Source: Miniimonas arenae
GTDB lineage: Bacteria; Actinomycetota; Actinomycetes; Actinomycetales; Beutenbergiaceae
Length of the DNA: 59,940 nt
Assembly (NCBI RefSeq): GCF_006351005.1
Contig: NZ_VENP01000017.1
Span: forward strand, 1-59,940
Direction: 5' to 3'
Shown: positions 7,664 to 17,856 of the stretch, piece by piece
Numbering within the stretch: the stretch's first letter is position 1
Layout of the letters: each line of letters begins with the position of its first letter
Program-made: the position numbers and the translations under genes
Notes under the pieces: model-generated
The model's input: only the letters and a program-made list of their open reading frames with translations
The model's database searches: none
What the model was told of the DNA's origin: nothing

Positions 7664-9451
7664 TCAGGGCAGCCGGACCAACGACACCGAGTGCGCCCCC
7701 CGCTCGAGCACGAGCCGGTCGCCGACCGGGATCGCGTCGTACAGGTCCAGGCGCGCCACCCGCTCACCCGTGGCCAGGTCGAACACCGCGGTGAGGTCCC
7801 ACTGGACCACCGCGACTCGGTCGCCCGCGACCGACACCCGGGACACCCACTGGTCCCCGAGCGGCGCGCTCCAGCGCCGCGCGCCGTCCGGGGCGAGCGC
7901 CAGCAGGCGGTCGCCCACGACCACCAGGGGGTCCCCGGGCGTGCCGGCGAGCGCCGGCGACACGTCACTGTCGAGGTCGACCTCGCCCAGCGTCGCGCCG
8001 TCGTCGAGGCCGACCATCGCGTACGTGTCGTCACCCACGGCGTCGTGCCGCGTCACGAGCACCGGCACCGCCCAGCCCGCCTCGGCGCTCAGCGCGGCGT
8101 CCGGGACCGTCCACTCCACGGCACCGTCCGGTCCGTAGCGCACGGTCTCGGTACTCCCGGAGCAGACGAACGCGTCGCCGTCCACCAGCACCGACCAGCA
8201 CCGGTCGAGGAGCGAGACGCCGTCGGCGTCGACGCGCATGCTCGCGTAGTAGGGCAGGTCCAGCAGCACCGCGTCGCCCGCTCGCAGCCAGTCCGCCTGC
8301 CGCAGGTCGGCCACGCCGTCGCTGTTGCGCAGGTCCTCCTCGAGCTCGGGCTCGACGTCGAGCAGGTCCGTCTCCCACGCCGGCTCGACGGCGAGCCCAC
8401 CGTCGTCGAGCGCCCACCAGGCCAGCGGGGTCGCCGCCGTCGCCGGGTCGGTGGGGCCGACGAGCGCGACGCCGTCCGTGCCGGCGCCGATGCTCACCGG
8501 GTCCCAGGGGAGCGGTGCCTGCGCCCGTACGCTCCCGTCGGCGACGTCGACGACGAGAAGCTGCTGCTCGCCGTCGTGCACCCCGGCGCAGACGACGGCC
8601 GGCGCGCCTTCCCAGCTGATCGCCTCGTCCGCGCACACCCCGCCCGCGAGGTCGAGGCGCCAGGCGGGTGTGCCGTCCGCGAGCGCCAGGGCGGCGATCA
8701 CGCGCGTGGTGTCGGGGTAGGTCGTCTCCCCGAGGCGCAGCACGACGAGGTCACCGGACACGAGCACGGCGTCGAGGTCGCCGAGCCCGGCGAGCGGCCC
8801 GGGGCTCGCGGCGAGGTCCTTGAGGTCGGTGCGCCACACGACGTCGAGCGCCGTGTCCGGCTGGACCGGCCGGTTGGCCTGCACGTACGTCAGCACGCCG
8901 CCGATCACCAGGAGGGTCAGGAGCGCGGCGGCGGCGACCACGAGGCGCGTGCGGCGCAGCCACGAGCGAGGACCGCGTCTCGAGCGTCCCGCGGCGGCGC
9001 GTCCCGCCGAGCGGCCGGGGGCGGGTCTGCGGCTCGGGGTGCGGGGGCGCGCCGGCTCGTCGTCGGGACGGGAACCGGCGTCCGTGGCGGGAGGGACGTC
9101 GACGGCGCGGACGCCGTGCGGCGTGGGCTCGTCGTCGGTGGGTGCGTCCTGCGGCACGGCGCCGGGCTCGGTATCGGGGGCGGAGTCGGGCCCGGCATCG
9201 GGGTCGCGCTCCGCCTTCCGCCGACCGAGGAGCGCGCCGAACCACGCACCCCAGGAGTGCGAGCGGCGACCGCCCGCGCGCTCGGCGGCTGCCCGGCGGG
9301 CGGCCAGGCGTCGCCGCGACCGTCTCTCGGCGTCGCGCGCCCGTCGCAGCTCACGCTGCGCGTCCGGGGGGAGGTAGGGGTTGGGCTCGTCGTCGGCCGG
9401 CTCCTCGCGATCGGGCACGGGCGGCCCGAGCCCCCACTGCCGACGCGCCAC
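7664..9451 (-). CDS. membrane-anchored PQQ-like beta-propeller protein (paralogue 2)
   Basis: A 595-aa product with the same plan as its downstream neighbour. Residues 1-168 are charged (runs of Arg, Asp and Pro), then a membrane segment at about 169-190 (LVVAAAALLTLLVIGGVLTYV) and an exported propeller. Matching landmarks include VCAD/VCAG versus VCAQ/VCAG in the first blades, ALVGPTDPATAATPLAWWAL versus ALLGETDIDTASTSLAWYGV, and TDLLDVEPELEEDL versus TDLVDLDPDFAEDV. The pair therefore arose by tandem duplication. The start is GTG 9451. The two genes are 51 bp apart and likely cotranscribed. Function is unknown. Confidence 0.82.
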   Translation of the reverse strand: MARRQWGLGPPVPDREEPADDEPNPYLPPDAQRELRRARDAERRSRRRLAARRAAAERAGGRRSHSWGAWFGALLGRRKAERDPDAGPDSAPDTEPGAVPQDAPTDDEPTPHGVRAVDVPPATDAGSRPDDEPARPRTPSRRPAPGRSAGRAAAGRSRRGPRSWLRRTRLVVAAAALLTLLVIGGVLTYVQANRPVQPDTALDVVWRTDLKDLAASPGPLAGLGDLDAVLVSGDLVVLRLGETTYPDTTRVIAALALADGTPAWRLDLAGGVCADEAISWEGAPAVVCAGVHDGEQQLLVVDVADGSVRAQAPLPWDPVSIGAGTDGVALVGPTDPATAATPLAWWALDDGGLAVEPAWETDLLDVEPELEEDLRNSDGVADLRQADWLRAGDAVLLDLPYYASMRVDADGVSLLDRCWSVLVDGDAFVCSGSTETVRYGPDGAVEWTVPDAALSAEAGWAVPVLVTRHDAVGDDTYAMVGLDDGATLGEVDLDSDVSPALAGTPGDPLVVVGDRLLALAPDGARRWSAPLGDQWVSRVSVAGDRVAVVQWDLTAVFDLATGERVARLDLYDAIPVGDRLVLERGAHSVSLVRLP

Positions 9452-9531
9452 GGGGCGACCCTACCGGCGGGCACGGGGCCACCTGTGGCAGCCGGGGCAC
9501 CGGGGGCCGCCGAGCGACCGGGACGGGTGCG

Positions 9532-10431
9532 CTACCCGAGCGCGCGCGCCACGTGCGCCGCGACCAGCGGATCCGCGAGGTAGTACTCGATGGCGTGCCG
9601 GCCGTCCTCGGGGTTGACCACGCCCGTCTCCTCGAGGACGTCCGGCAGGCCCGCGCCGACCGGCAGCAGCGACCCGACGAGGTCGCCCCCGATCGCGACG
9701 GCGTCCTGCGGGTCGCGCGCGTTCACCCAGTTCACGACCGGCCGCGGGAACTGCCGGATCTCGAGCCGGCCGAGCGCGGTGATGACCGCCTGCCAGGCGA
9801 GCGGCGCGCCGAGCGTCACCAGGAGCGGGATCCGCCACGACTCCCCCGCGGGGTGGGCACGCAGCACGTGGTAGGCGATGACGGCGCCCAGCGAGTGGGC
9901 GAGCACCACGGTGGGCTCGCCCGCGCGCACGACGCCCGCGACGCCGTCGTCGATCATCTGCCGCAGGCGAGTGTCGGTGAGGTAGCCGTAGCACTCCCGC
10001 GCGACGAAGGCGACGGTCGCGCCCGTCATCCCGGGGACGTAGCGGTCGACGGCGGCGAGCACCGTGCGCACGTAGCCCCACGACGGCGGGGCTGCGCCCT
10101 CGTCGTCAGGTGCGGCCACCGCGGCGAGCTGCGCCGCGGAGAAGTTGTACGCGCGTGCGACCTGGACCACGACGTCGAGCACGAACTCACGCTCACCCGC
10201 GTGCAGGTGCCCGCGCAGCGAGACCCGCTCCGCCTCGGCGCGCGTGACGCCACCGACGAGGTGCGTGAGCGAGTCCCCGTACCACGGCAGTCGGACGTCC
10301 TCGTCGGCGAAGGGGGCGTCGATGCCCGCCGCCTCGAACCCGGAGCGCAGCGCCACGAGCCATTGCTCACGCATCTGCGCGGGACCGAACAGCGGCCTGC
10401 TGCGGCCGTGGACCAGAAGGATGCTCGCCAT
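9532..10431 (-). CDS. alpha/beta-hydrolase fold protein
   Basis: A 299-aa protein starting MASILLVHGRS, a typical first strand with the HG oxyanion motif. The nucleophile elbow is AHSLGA with Ser180. Candidate acid and base residues lie in NWVNARDPQDAV and in the late His of EDGRHAIEYYL, a family-like H-x-x-x-Y arrangement. A long insert with many helices (about residues 60-160) would form a cap. No signal peptide is seen, so it should be cytoplasmic. A longer open frame extends upstream to 11085, but ATG 10431 with AAAGG upstream is preferred because the extension runs antisense through mnhA. Substrate unknown; esterase or lipase-like activity is likely. Confidence 0.82.
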   Translation of the reverse strand: MASILLVHGRSRPLFGPAQMREQWLVALRSGFEAAGIDAPFADEDVRLPWYGDSLTHLVGGVTRAEAERVSLRGHLHAGEREFVLDVVVQVARAYNFSAAQLAAVAAPDDEGAAPPSWGYVRTVLAAVDRYVPGMTGATVAFVARECYGYLTDTRLRQMIDDGVAGVVRAGEPTVVLAHSLGAVIAYHVLRAHPAGESWRIPLLVTLGAPLAWQAVITALGRLEIRQFPRPVVNWVNARDPQDAVAIGGDLVGSLLPVGAGLPDVLEETGVVNPEDGRHAIEYYLADPLVAAHVARALG

Positions 10432-10600
10432 CGAACGTACCTTTCGGGAGGAACTCCACGTGACGCTCCCATGGTGCCACGACCGCGCCCGGATGGCCGC
10501 CTGTTGACCTGTGCTTGACGGGGAGACCCGCGGGAGGCCGACGATGCGTGGCCCGCGGGCAGGCCGGCCCGGCGACGGCGCCCCGGGGCGGGGCCATCGG

Positions 10601-10655
10601 CGGACCACCGGCCGACCACCGGCCGACCACCGGCGGACCACCGGCGACCCACGGG
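10601..10655 (+). repeat. five tandem 11-bp units (CSGACCACCGG) upstream of the antiporter operon
   Basis: Units begin at 10601, 10612, 10623, 10634 and 10645; the last is degenerate. The array lies between the divergent hydrolase gene (start 10431) and mnhA (start 10703), immediately upstream of the TAAGAT at 10663-10668. It therefore covers the position of the -35 region. It could bind a regulator or be simple slippage. Confidence 0.7.
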
Positions 10656-10662
10656 ACGCCGT

Positions 10663-10668
10663 TAAGAT
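10663..10668 (+). promoter_or_regulatory. candidate -10 element TAAGAT of the mnh operon
   Basis: TAAGAT stands out in GC-rich DNA and fits the actinobacterial TAnnnT form. Transcription would start near 10675, giving a leader of about 28 nt before ATG 10703. No -35 consensus is found at the expected distance, where the 11-bp repeats lie. Confidence 0.4.
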
Positions 10669-10702
10669 GGGCACGCCCGCCCTCCTGACGACGGGACCCC
10701 CC

Positions 10703-13700
10703 ATGCTCCAGATCCTCCTGCTGCACGTCGCGGCCGCCCTCGTGGCTCCCGTTCTCGTGCGCCGGTGGGGTCGTCGCATGTTCGCGGTCCTCGCTCTCGC
10801 GCCCGCCTCGGCCGCGGTCTGGGCGCTCACCCTCACCTCCGACGTGCTGGCCGGCCGCACGTGGGTGCAGTCGATCCCGTGGGTGCCGGGGCTGGATCTC
10901 ACGATCGACTTCCGGATCGACACGCTCAGCTGGTTCATGGTGTTGATCGTCGGCGCCGTCGGTGCCCTCGTGCTGCTGTACTGCGCCTGGTACTTCGCCG
11001 AGAGCGCCACCGGGAAACCGCGCTTCGCGGGCGTCTTCGTCGCCTTCGCCGGCGCGATGCTCGGCCTCGTCAGCACCGACTCCACGCTCCTGCTCTACGT
11101 GTTCTGGGAGCTCACCACCGTCTTCTCCTACCTGCTCATCGGGCACTACTTCGAGCGCAAGGTCTCCCGCCGCGCCGCGATGCAGGCGATCATCGTGACG
11201 ACGTTCGGCGGCCTGGTGATGCTCGCCGGGATCATCCTGCTCGGCGAGGCGCCGGGCGGGTCCTACTCGCTCTCGGCCCTGGCCGCGGCGCCGCCCGCGC
11301 TGACCGGCGTGACCTCCACCGCGATCGTGTGCGTGCTCGTCGGCGCCGTGAGCAAGTCCGCCCTCGTCCCGTTCCACTTCTGGCTGCCCTCGGCGATGGC
11401 CGCGCCCACGCCGGTCAGCGCCTATCTGCACGCCGCGGCCATGGTGAAGGCCGGGGTGTATCTCGTGGCACGGCTCGCCCCCGGCTTCGCCACGTGGGAC
11501 GCCTGGTCCTGGCCGCTGCTCGTGCTCGCGACGATCACGCTGCTCCTGGGGGGGTATCGCGCGTTACGGCAGTGGGACCTCAAGCTCGTGCTCGCCTACG
11601 GCACGGTGAGCCAGCTCGGCCTGCTCATCCTCCTGGTCGGGCAGAGCGACCGCGCCGTCGCGCTCGCGGGCATCGCGATGCTCGGCGCGCACGCGATGTT
11701 CAAGGCGTCGCTGTTCCTCGTCGTCGGCATCGTCGACGCGGCCACCGGCACGCGTGACATCCACCAGCTCTCCGGCCTGCGCCGGACTATGCCGTTCCTC
11801 GCCGTCGTCGCCGCGCTCGCGATCGCCTCGATGATCGGCATCGCGCCGTTCGCCGGGTACGTCGCGAAGGAGGCCGCGCTCGAGGGCCTCTGGCACGGCG
11901 TGACGCTCGACGGCGCACCCACCTCGGTCGCACTGCTCGCCGTCGTGGTGCTCGGCTCGGTCCTGACGGTGGCCTACGGGCTGCGGTTCTGGTGGGGCGC
12001 GTTCTCGACGAAGCGGGGGCTGTCCGACAACGAGGTCGACCGCGAGGCGTGGCCGATGTTCCTCCCGCCGACGGTGCTTGCCCTCGGCGGCCTCGCGGCC
12101 GGGCTCGTCCCGGGCCTCGGCGAGCGACTGCTCGGCCCCTACGCGGAGACGTACCCCACGGGCTCCGCCGGGCACCTCGTGCTGTGGGGCGGGTTCGGCG
12201 TGCCGCTGCTGCTCACCGTGGTGATCCTCGCGTCGGGCGCCGCGCTGTTCTGGTTCGGCGGCCGCGACTCCCGCCTGCAGGCGCACGACGCCTTCGTGCT
12301 CGACGCCGAGGACACCTACCGCCGGTTCATGCGCCGGCTCGATCGGGGCGCCGGGTTCCTCACCTCGCTCACCCAGCGCGGGTCGATCCCCGTGTACCTC
12401 AGCGTCATTCTCGTCACCGCCACGGTCGCCACGGGCACCGCCATGCTGCTCGGGCACGGCGGCGGCGCGTCGATCGGCTCGGTCCGGTTGTGGGACAGCC
12501 CGGTCCAGCTCGTGGTGGGCGTGTTCGTGGTGGTGGCCGGCATCGCGGCGGCCCGCTCACGCCGCCGGCTCAAGGCCGTCCTGCTGCTGGGCATCTCCGG
12601 CTACGGCGTCGCGGTGCTCTACGAGCTCCACGGCGCCCCCGACCTCGCGCTCACCCAGGTGCTCGTCGAGACCGTGACGCTCGTCGTGTTCGTGCTCGTG
12701 CTGCGCCGCCTGCCCGCCTACTTCTCCAACCGCCCGCTCGCGTCGAGCCGCTGGTTCCGCGCGGCGCTCGGGATCGCCGTCGGGACGGTCATCAGCATCG
12801 GCGTCCTGGTCGCGGCGCAGGCGCGCGTGGCTCAGCCCGTGTCGGTGGACTTCCCCGACGAGGCCTACGCCTGGGGCAACGGCCGGAACATCGTCAACGT
12901 CACGCTCGTCGACATCCGCGCGTGGGACACCATGGGCGAGATCTCGGTGCTCCTCGTCGCGGCCACCGGCGTCGCGTCGATCGTCTTCCTCCGGGTCCGC
13001 ACCGCCCGCGTGGAGCGCGCCGCCGACGCCGGTGACGCGCGCGGCGCCGTCTGGAGCGAGAGCGCACACGGCTCGCCCGCGCTGGCTCGCCTCGGCGAGG
13101 CCGGGGGGCAGGACCTCGTGGGCAACGCCGCGCCGCGGGCGCCCTACGGCGTGGGCAGCCCGGGTCGGCGAGGCAGCGGGTACGACGGCGAGCCCGCGTC
13201 GAGTGCACGCAGTCGGCCCGGCGACGACCACGCGCACGACGGCGAGCACTGGTCGGACGCGCAGGTCGCGGATGACAGCGGCGTGGGACTCGTGGGTCCC
13301 CGGCGAGCGGACTCGCGCGCCGAGGATGAGCCCGGCGCAGCAGGTGGCCTCAACCCCGACGGTCTGCCGTCCGACGCCTCGGACGGTGCACGGTCCACCG
13401 CCGGCTCGCTCGGCGCCACCCTGCGCAACCAGCGCTGGCTGTCGGCTGGGGCGACCCTCGCGCCGCAGCGCCGCTCGGTCATCCTCGAGATCGCCACGCG
13501 CCTGCTCTTCCACACCATGGTCGTGTTCTCGGTGTTCCTGCTCTTCTCCGGCCACAACGCGCCGGGCGGCGGGTTCGCGGGCGGCCTGGTGGCCGGGATC
13601 GCGCTCGTGCTGCGGTACCTCGCCGGCGGTCGCTACGAGCTCGGCGAGGCCGCGCCCGTGAACGCCGGTTTCCTGCTCGGCTCGGGCCTGTTCCTCTCGG

Positions 13701-14077
13701 TGGGCGCCGGGCTCGTGCCCCTCCTGTTCGGCGGCTCGATGCTCGAGTCTGCCGTCGTGACGTTCGACGCCGGTCCCTTCGGCGAGATCAAGCTCGTCAC
13801 CACGCTCTTCTTCGACATCGGGGTGTACCTCGTCGTGATCGGCCTCGTGCTCGACGTCCTGCGCTCGCTCGGCGCCGAGATCGACCGGCAGGGCGAGCAG
13901 GAGGGCATCAGCGCCCCGGACATCGCCCACGACGCGATCCGGGACGGCGCCGCCGCTCGGGTGCCCGTCGCCGTCGGGGCGGGCGGGTCCGGGTCCGGGC
14001 CGCACGGGGGCCTCGACGACGGCCCCGGTGGGTCCGGCGGCTCCTCGGGACACGGCTCCGGGGGTGAGCGCGCGTGA
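10703..14077 (+). CDS. mnhA: Na+/H+ antiporter subunit A fused to subunit B (MnhA/MrpA-MnhB)
   Basis: A 1124-aa subunit of the multi-component Mrp cation/proton antiporter in the cell membrane. Residues 1 to about 500 are the NuoL-like proton-channel core: [72 protein letters not shown]4040-type segment follows at about 610-700 ([19 protein letters not shown]). An unusual polar linker spans about residues 770-905, rich in Gly, Asp, Ser and Arg. The end is an MnhB domain ([31 protein letters not shown]). This A-B fusion is usual in actinobacteria, so no separate mnhB is expected. GTGA overlap couples it to mnhC. Confidence 0.94.
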   Translation: MLQILLLHVAAALVAPVLVRRWGRRMFAVLALAPASAAVWALTLTSDVLAGRTWVQSIPWVPGLDLTIDFRIDTLSWFMVLIVGAVGALVLLYCAWYFAESATGKPRFAGVFVAFAGAMLGLVSTDSTLLLYVFWELTTVFSYLLIGHYFERKVSRRAAMQAIIVTTFGGLVMLAGIILLGEAPGGSYSLSALAAAPPALTGVTSTAIVCVLVGAVSKSALVPFHFWLPSAMAAPTPVSAYLHAAAMVKAGVYLVARLAPGFATWDAWSWPLLVLATITLLLGGYRALRQWDLKLVLAYGTVSQLGLLILLVGQSDRAVALAGIAMLGAHAMFKASLFLVVGIVDAATGTRDIHQLSGLRRTMPFLAVVAALAIASMIGIAPFAGYVAKEAALEGLWHGVTLDGAPTSVALLAVVVLGSVLTVAYGLRFWWGAFSTKRGLSDNEVDREAWPMFLPPTVLALGGLAAGLVPGLGERLLGPYAETYPTGSAGHLVLWGGFGVPLLLTVVILASGAALFWFGGRDSRLQAHDAFVLDAEDTYRRFMRRLDRGAGFLTSLTQRGSIPVYLSVILVTATVATGTAMLLGHGGGASIGSVRLWDSPVQLVVGVFVVVAGIAAARSRRRLKAVLLLGISGYGVAVLYELHGAPDLALTQVLVETVTLVVFVLVLRRLPAYFSNRPLASSRWFRAALGIAVGTVISIGVLVAAQARVAQPVSVDFPDEAYAWGNGRNIVNVTLVDIRAWDTMGEISVLLVAATGVASIVFLRVRTARVERAADAGDARGAVWSESAHGSPALARLGEAGGQDLVGNAAPRAPYGVGSPGRRGSGYDGEPASSARSRPGDDHAHDGEHWSDAQVADDSGVGLVGPRRADSRAEDEPGAAGGLNPDGLPSDASDGARSTAGSLGATLRNQRWLSAGATLAPQRRSVILEIATRLLFHTMVVFSVFLLFSGHNAPGGGFAGGLVAGIALVLRYLAGGRYELGEAAPVNAGFLLGSGLFLSVGAGLVPLLFGGSMLESAVVTFDAGPFGEIKLVTTLFFDIGVYLVVIGLVLDVLRSLGAEIDRQGEQEGISAPDIAHDAIRDGAAARVPVAVGAGGSGSGPHGGLDDGPGGSGGSSGHGSGGERA

Positions 14078-14907
14078 TCGTCACCGACAACAGCCCCAAC
14101 CTCGTGCTCGTCGTGGTGATGGGCGCGCTCATCGCGACCGGCGTCTACCTGCTCCTGGAGCGCTCGCTCACCCGGGTGCTGCTCGGCGTCGCGCTGATCG
14201 GCAACGGCGTCAACCTTCTCATCCTCGTCGCGGGCGGCGCCGCGGGCGGGCCGCCGCTCATCGGCGACTCGGACGAGCCGATGAGCGACCCGCTCCCCCA
14301 GGCCCTCGTGCTGACGGCCATCGTCATCACGCTCGGGTTCACCGCGTTCATCCTCGCGATGGCCTACCGCTCGTGGCAGCTGCACGGCCACGACGAGATC
14401 CAGGACGACGTCGAGGACCGCCGCATCGCCCGGCGCGCCGAGCGCGGTGAGCTCGACACCCGCACCGACGAGGCCGGGCCGAACCGCGCCCTCGAGGCCG
14501 CGCAGGTGCGCGACGAGACCGAGGAGCTCGCCCCCGAGCTCGCCCCCGAGGCCCTCGGGACGAGCCCGGCCGAGGGGAACGAGGAGCACCCCGTGCCCGA
14601 GGCGCACGCGAACGACCCGAGGCACGCCTCGCCGTCGGGCACGGCTGACGACGACGAGGGCGAGGGCGAGGGCGACGCAGCGGGCGACGGCGAACCGACG
14701 CAGGTTGAGGCGCCCGGCGAGGCAGCCGACGGCGAGGCCGGCCACGAGACGACCGCGGGCGAGTCCCCGCACGAGGCAACCGACGGCGCGACCCGCCCGC
14801 ACGAGGCGCACGACCGCGAGACCGCCGACCGCGACGCGGCCGACCGCGGGGCGGTCGACGGCGGGGCGCCCGACGGCGGGCCGCGCCCGGGCGGTGACGC
14901 GCGATGA
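14074..14907 (+). CDS. mnhC: Na+/H+ antiporter subunit C (MnhC/MrpC) with a long acidic tail
   Basis: Residues 1-110 are a three-helix NuoK-like MnhC domain ([56 protein letters not shown]). MnhC proteins are usually about 110-140 aa, but this one is 277 aa. The extra ~165 residues are hydrophilic, highly charged and low in complexity (for example [17 protein letters not shown] and [18 protein letters not shown]), probably disordered and cytoplasmic. The start GTG 14074 overlaps the mnhA stop, and mnhD begins within its stop. The tail role is unknown. Confidence 0.92.
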   Translation: MIVTDNSPNLVLVVVMGALIATGVYLLLERSLTRVLLGVALIGNGVNLLILVAGGAAGGPPLIGDSDEPMSDPLPQALVLTAIVITLGFTAFILAMAYRSWQLHGHDEIQDDVEDRRIARRAERGELDTRTDEAGPNRALEAAQVRDETEELAPELAPEALGTSPAEGNEEHPVPEAHANDPRHASPSGTADDDEGEGEGDAAGDGEPTQVEAPGEAADGEAGHETTAGESPHEATDGATRPHEAHDRETADRDAADRGAVDGGAPDGGPRPGGDAR

Positions 14908-16643
14908 CCTGGCTCGTCCCGCTCCCCGTCGCGATCCCGCTCGTGTGCGCGGGCCTCGCGCTCACGATGGCCCGCAGGCCTAGGCTCCAGGCCGCCATCT
15001 CGGTGACGGCGGTGTCGGCGATGCTCGCCGTCGCCATCGCGCTCCTGGTGCAGGCGAACAGTGGCCCGCTCGTGATGAACGTCGGCGACTGGGCGGCGCC
15101 GGTGGGCATCGCGCTGGTCGTGGACCGCCTCTCGGCGCTCATGCTCACGGTCTCGAGCGTCGTGCTGCTCGGCGTGCTCGCGTACTCGATCGCGCAGGGC
15201 GCGAACGACGAGACCGACTCGGACAAGACCCCGGTCTCGGTGTTCCACCCCACGTACCTCGTGCTCGCGGCGGGCGTCGCGAACGCCTTCATCTCGGGCG
15301 ACCTGTTCAACCTGTACGTCGCGTTCGAGATCCTGCTGGGCGCGAGCTTCGTGCTCATCACGCTGGGTGCGACGGGCGACCGGATCCGGTCCGGGACGAT
15401 CTACGTCATCGTCTCGCTGCTGTCGTCGATGCTGTTCCTCGTGGCGATCGCGATGATCTACTCCGCCACGGGCACGCTCAACCTCGCCCAGCTGGGGCAG
15501 CGACTGCCCGAGCTCGACCCCGGCACGCAGCTGATCCTGCAGGTCATGCTGCTGCTCGGGTTCGGGATCAAGGCCGCGATCTTCCCGCTCTCGGCGTGGT
15601 TGCCGGACTCCTACCCGACCGCGCCCGCACCGGTCACGGCGGTGTTCGCGGGCCTGCTCACCAAGGTCGGCATCTACGCGATCATCCGCACCCAGGTGCT
15701 GCTGTTCCCGTCCGGCGCCCTGAACGACGCGCTGCTCGTGCTGGCGCTGCTCACGATGGTCGTGGGCATCCTCGGCGCCGTGGCGCAGGACGACCTCAAA
15801 CGTCTGCTGTCGTTCACGCTGGTCAGCCACATCGGGTACATGCTCTTCGGCATCGCCGTGGCGTCCGACGTCGGGATCGCCGCGACGATCTTCTACGTGG
15901 TGCACCACATCACCGTGCAGACCGCGCTCTTCCTCGTCGCCGGCCTCATCGAGCAGCGCGGCGGGACCACGTCGCTGGACCGGCTCGGCAGCCTGGTCAA
16001 GGTGGCGCCCGCGCTCGCGATCGTGTTCTTCGTGCCGGCCATGAACCTCGCGGGGATCCCGCCGCTCTCGGGGTTCCTCGGCAAGGTCGGCCTGCTCCAG
16101 GCCGGCGTCCAGCTCGGCACGCCGCTGGCGTACGCCGTCGTCGCGGCGGGACTGCTCACCTCTCTGCTCACGCTGTACGCCATCGTGAAGGCGTGGAACA
16201 AGGCGTTCTGGCAGCCCGCGCCCGCGCCGCTGCCGGACGTGCGCACACCCCGGACCACCTTCGGCGCGGCGACGGCGATCGTCACCGTCTCGTGCGCGCT
16301 CACCTTCCTCGCCGGTCCGCTCTACAGCTACGCGCAGAACGCCGCGCACGACCTCACCGCCCGTTCGCCCTACATCGACGCGGTGCTCGTCAACGGCGAC
16401 CGCGGCGAGGGCCGCTCGCCCGAGGTCGCCGACGAGACCGGCGGTGCGCCGGACGACGCCGACAGCGCCGGCGGTGCCGACGACGCGAGCGGCGACCATG
16501 GCACCGGCGGCAGCGACGCCCAGGGCACGACGGCGAGCGACGCCCAGGGCACGACGGCGAGCGACGCCCAGGGCACGACGGCGAGCGACGCGGTGGGTGC
16601 GCCGTCGAGCGTGGCCGCAGCGCGGGACGGGAGCGCGGGATGA
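14904..16643 (+). CDS. mnhD: Na+/H+ antiporter subunit D (MnhD/MrpD)
   Basis: A 579-aa NuoM/N-like proton channel subunit. Landmarks are FNLYVAFEILLGASFVLITL (helix-5-type Glu), FGIKAAIFPLSAWLPDSYPT (conserved Lys), APAPVTAVFAGLLTKVGIYA and AQDDLKRLLSFTLVSHIGYM. About 14 membrane segments can be traced to residue ~490. The last ~85 residues are a polar tail containing three 8-residue repeats (SDAQGTTA), encoded by a 24-bp tandem repeat. It lies in the six-gene operon with 4-bp overlaps on both sides, fixing stoichiometric expression. Confidence 0.94.
   Translation: MTWLVPLPVAIPLVCAGLALTMARRPRLQAAISVTAVSAMLAVAIALLVQANSGPLVMNVGDWAAPVGIALVVDRLSALMLTVSSVVLLGVLAYSIAQGANDETDSDKTPVSVFHPTYLVLAAGVANAFISGDLFNLYVAFEILLGASFVLITLGATGDRIRSGTIYVIVSLLSSMLFLVAIAMIYSATGTLNLAQLGQRLPELDPGTQLILQVMLLLGFGIKAAIFPLSAWLPDSYPTAPAPVTAVFAGLLTKVGIYAIIRTQVLLFPSGALNDALLVLALLTMVVGILGAVAQDDLKRLLSFTLVSHIGYMLFGIAVASDVGIAATIFYVVHHITVQTALFLVAGLIEQRGGTTSLDRLGSLVKVAPALAIVFFVPAMNLAGIPPLSGFLGKVGLLQAGVQLGTPLAYAVVAAGLLTSLLTLYAIVKAWNKAFWQPAPAPLPDVRTPRTTFGAATAIVTVSCALTFLAGPLYSYAQNAAHDLTARSPYIDAVLVNGDRGEGRSPEVADETGGAPDDADSAGGADDASGDHGTGGSDAQGTTASDAQGTTASDAQGTTASDAVGAPSSVAAARDGSAG
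16512..16583 (+). repeat. three identical 24-bp tandem units in the 3' end of mnhD
   Basis: Units at 16512-16535, 16536-16559 and 16560-16583 each encode SDAQGTTA (phase-shifted); a partial fourth follows. The period is a multiple of three, so copy-number change would keep frame. Confidence 0.9.
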
Positions 16644-17449
16644 GCAGGCGACCGTCGAACGACGTGGTGCGGGCCGATGCCCCTCGGACCGACGCCGCTG
16701 CGACCAGCGGCGTCGCGGGGGGGGCCGCGCAGCCCGGCGTGACGCTGCGCCGGCGACCCTCCGTCACCGCGGTGGTGTGGCTCGCCGTCGTGTGGGTGCT
16801 GCTGTGGGGCGATCTCACGATCGCGAACGTGCTCGCGGGACTGATGGTCGCGCTCGCCGTCGCGTGGTTCCTCCCGCTGCCGCGCGTGCCGTTCGCCGGC
16901 CGCCCCTCCGGGTTCGGCCTGGTGCGACTGTTCGGCCGGCTGGCCGGCGACATCGTCGTGGCGAGCGTGCACGTCGCGGCCGTGGCGCTGCGCTTCGGCC
17001 ACGAGCCGCGCGGGGGCGTGCTGCGGGTGCGGCTGCGCTCGCGCAGCGACCTGTACCTCACGCTCACGGCCGACCTGTGCTCGCTCGTGCCCGGGTCGAT
17101 CATCGTCGAGGCGCACCGCGCCACCGGCACCCTCTACGTCCACACGCTGGACCTGAGCGGGCCGGGCGCCGTCGAGCACGCCCGCACCGTGGTGCTGGAC
17201 CAGGAGGCGCGGGTGCTCTACGCGCTCGCCTCGGACGAGGAGATCGCTGCCGCCGGGCTCCCGCCGCGACGGTTCGGCGGGCCCTCCCGCGCGCGGGGCG
17301 GCGCGGCCGTCGCGTCGCGTGCGGTGCCCGACCAGGGGGCGCCCGGGTCGGGCCGGTCCGGCTCGAGCTCAGGCTCGAGCGCGGTCTCGGGCGCAGGTGA
17401 TCGCGGTACGCGGTCTCGGCGACGCGACGAGGGAGGCGACGCGCGATGA
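16640..17449 (+). CDS. mnhE: Na+/H+ antiporter subunit E (MnhE/MrpE)
   Basis: A 269-aa membrane protein of the Mrp complex. After a ~35-residue polar N-terminal extension come two or three membrane segments (VTAVVWLAVVWVLLWGDL; NVLAGLMVALAVAWFLPLP). Then follows the MnhE signature LFGRLAGDIVVASVHVAAVAL, LYLTLTADLCSLVPGSIIVE and TLYVHTLDL. The C-terminal ~60 residues are Gly/Ser/Arg-rich and low in complexity. Start ATG 16640 overlaps the mnhD stop (ATGA), and its own stop overlaps mnhF. Confidence 0.92.
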   Translation: MSRRPSNDVVRADAPRTDAAATSGVAGGAAQPGVTLRRRPSVTAVVWLAVVWVLLWGDLTIANVLAGLMVALAVAWFLPLPRVPFAGRPSGFGLVRLFGRLAGDIVVASVHVAAVALRFGHEPRGGVLRVRLRSRSDLYLTLTADLCSLVPGSIIVEAHRATGTLYVHTLDLSGPGAVEHARTVVLDQEARVLYALASDEEIAAAGLPPRRFGGPSRARGGAAVASRAVPDQGAPGSGRSGSSSGSSAVSGAGDRGTRSRRRDEGGDAR

Positions 17450-17856
17450 CGCTCTGGGTGGCGGTGGCCTGCGGGATCATGCTCACGATCGGGGCGGTGT
17501 GCGCGTTCGTGCGCGCCGAACGCGGGCCGAGCATGCTCGACCGGGTGGTCGCCGTCGACGTCGTGGTGGCGAGCGTGCTCGCGACGGTGGCGCTCGTGTC
17601 CGCCTGGACGGGACGGGTGGACCTCGTGCCCGTGCTCGTGGTGCTCGCTCTCGTGGGGTTCATCGGCTCGGTGACCGTCGCGCGGTTCGCCGCGGCCGAC
17701 AGTGACGACGACCGCCGCATCCTCTCCCGCGAGGAGGCCCGCGAGCTCGAACGCGCCCGGCGCGAGGCCGAGCTCGCCGAGGCAGAGGAGCGTCGCTCCG
17801 GATCGGGCGGGAGCTCGGCGACGGTGGGCCGCGAGCAGCAGGAGGGCGGATCGTGA
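17446..17856 (+). CDS. mnhF: Na+/H+ antiporter subunit F (MnhF/MrpF)
   Basis: A 136-aa protein with the three-helix MrpF core: ACGIMLTIGAVCAFVRAERG, SMLDRVVAVDVVVASVLATV, and VDLVPVLVVLALVGFIGSVT. Typical MrpF proteins are about 90 aa. The extra ~50 residues here form a charged helix (SREEARELERARREAELAEA), perhaps a coiled coil in the cytoplasm. ATGA overlap with mnhE and GTGA with mnhG. Confidence 0.92.
   Translation: MTLWVAVACGIMLTIGAVCAFVRAERGPSMLDRVVAVDVVVASVLATVALVSAWTGRVDLVPVLVVLALVGFIGSVTVARFAAADSDDDRRILSREEARELERARREAELAEAEERRSGSGGSSATVGREQQEGGS

Noticed and set aside
6446-9583. 1045-aa open frame on the plus strand
   Set aside because: Antisense to both propeller genes, which have clear motifs and membrane segments.
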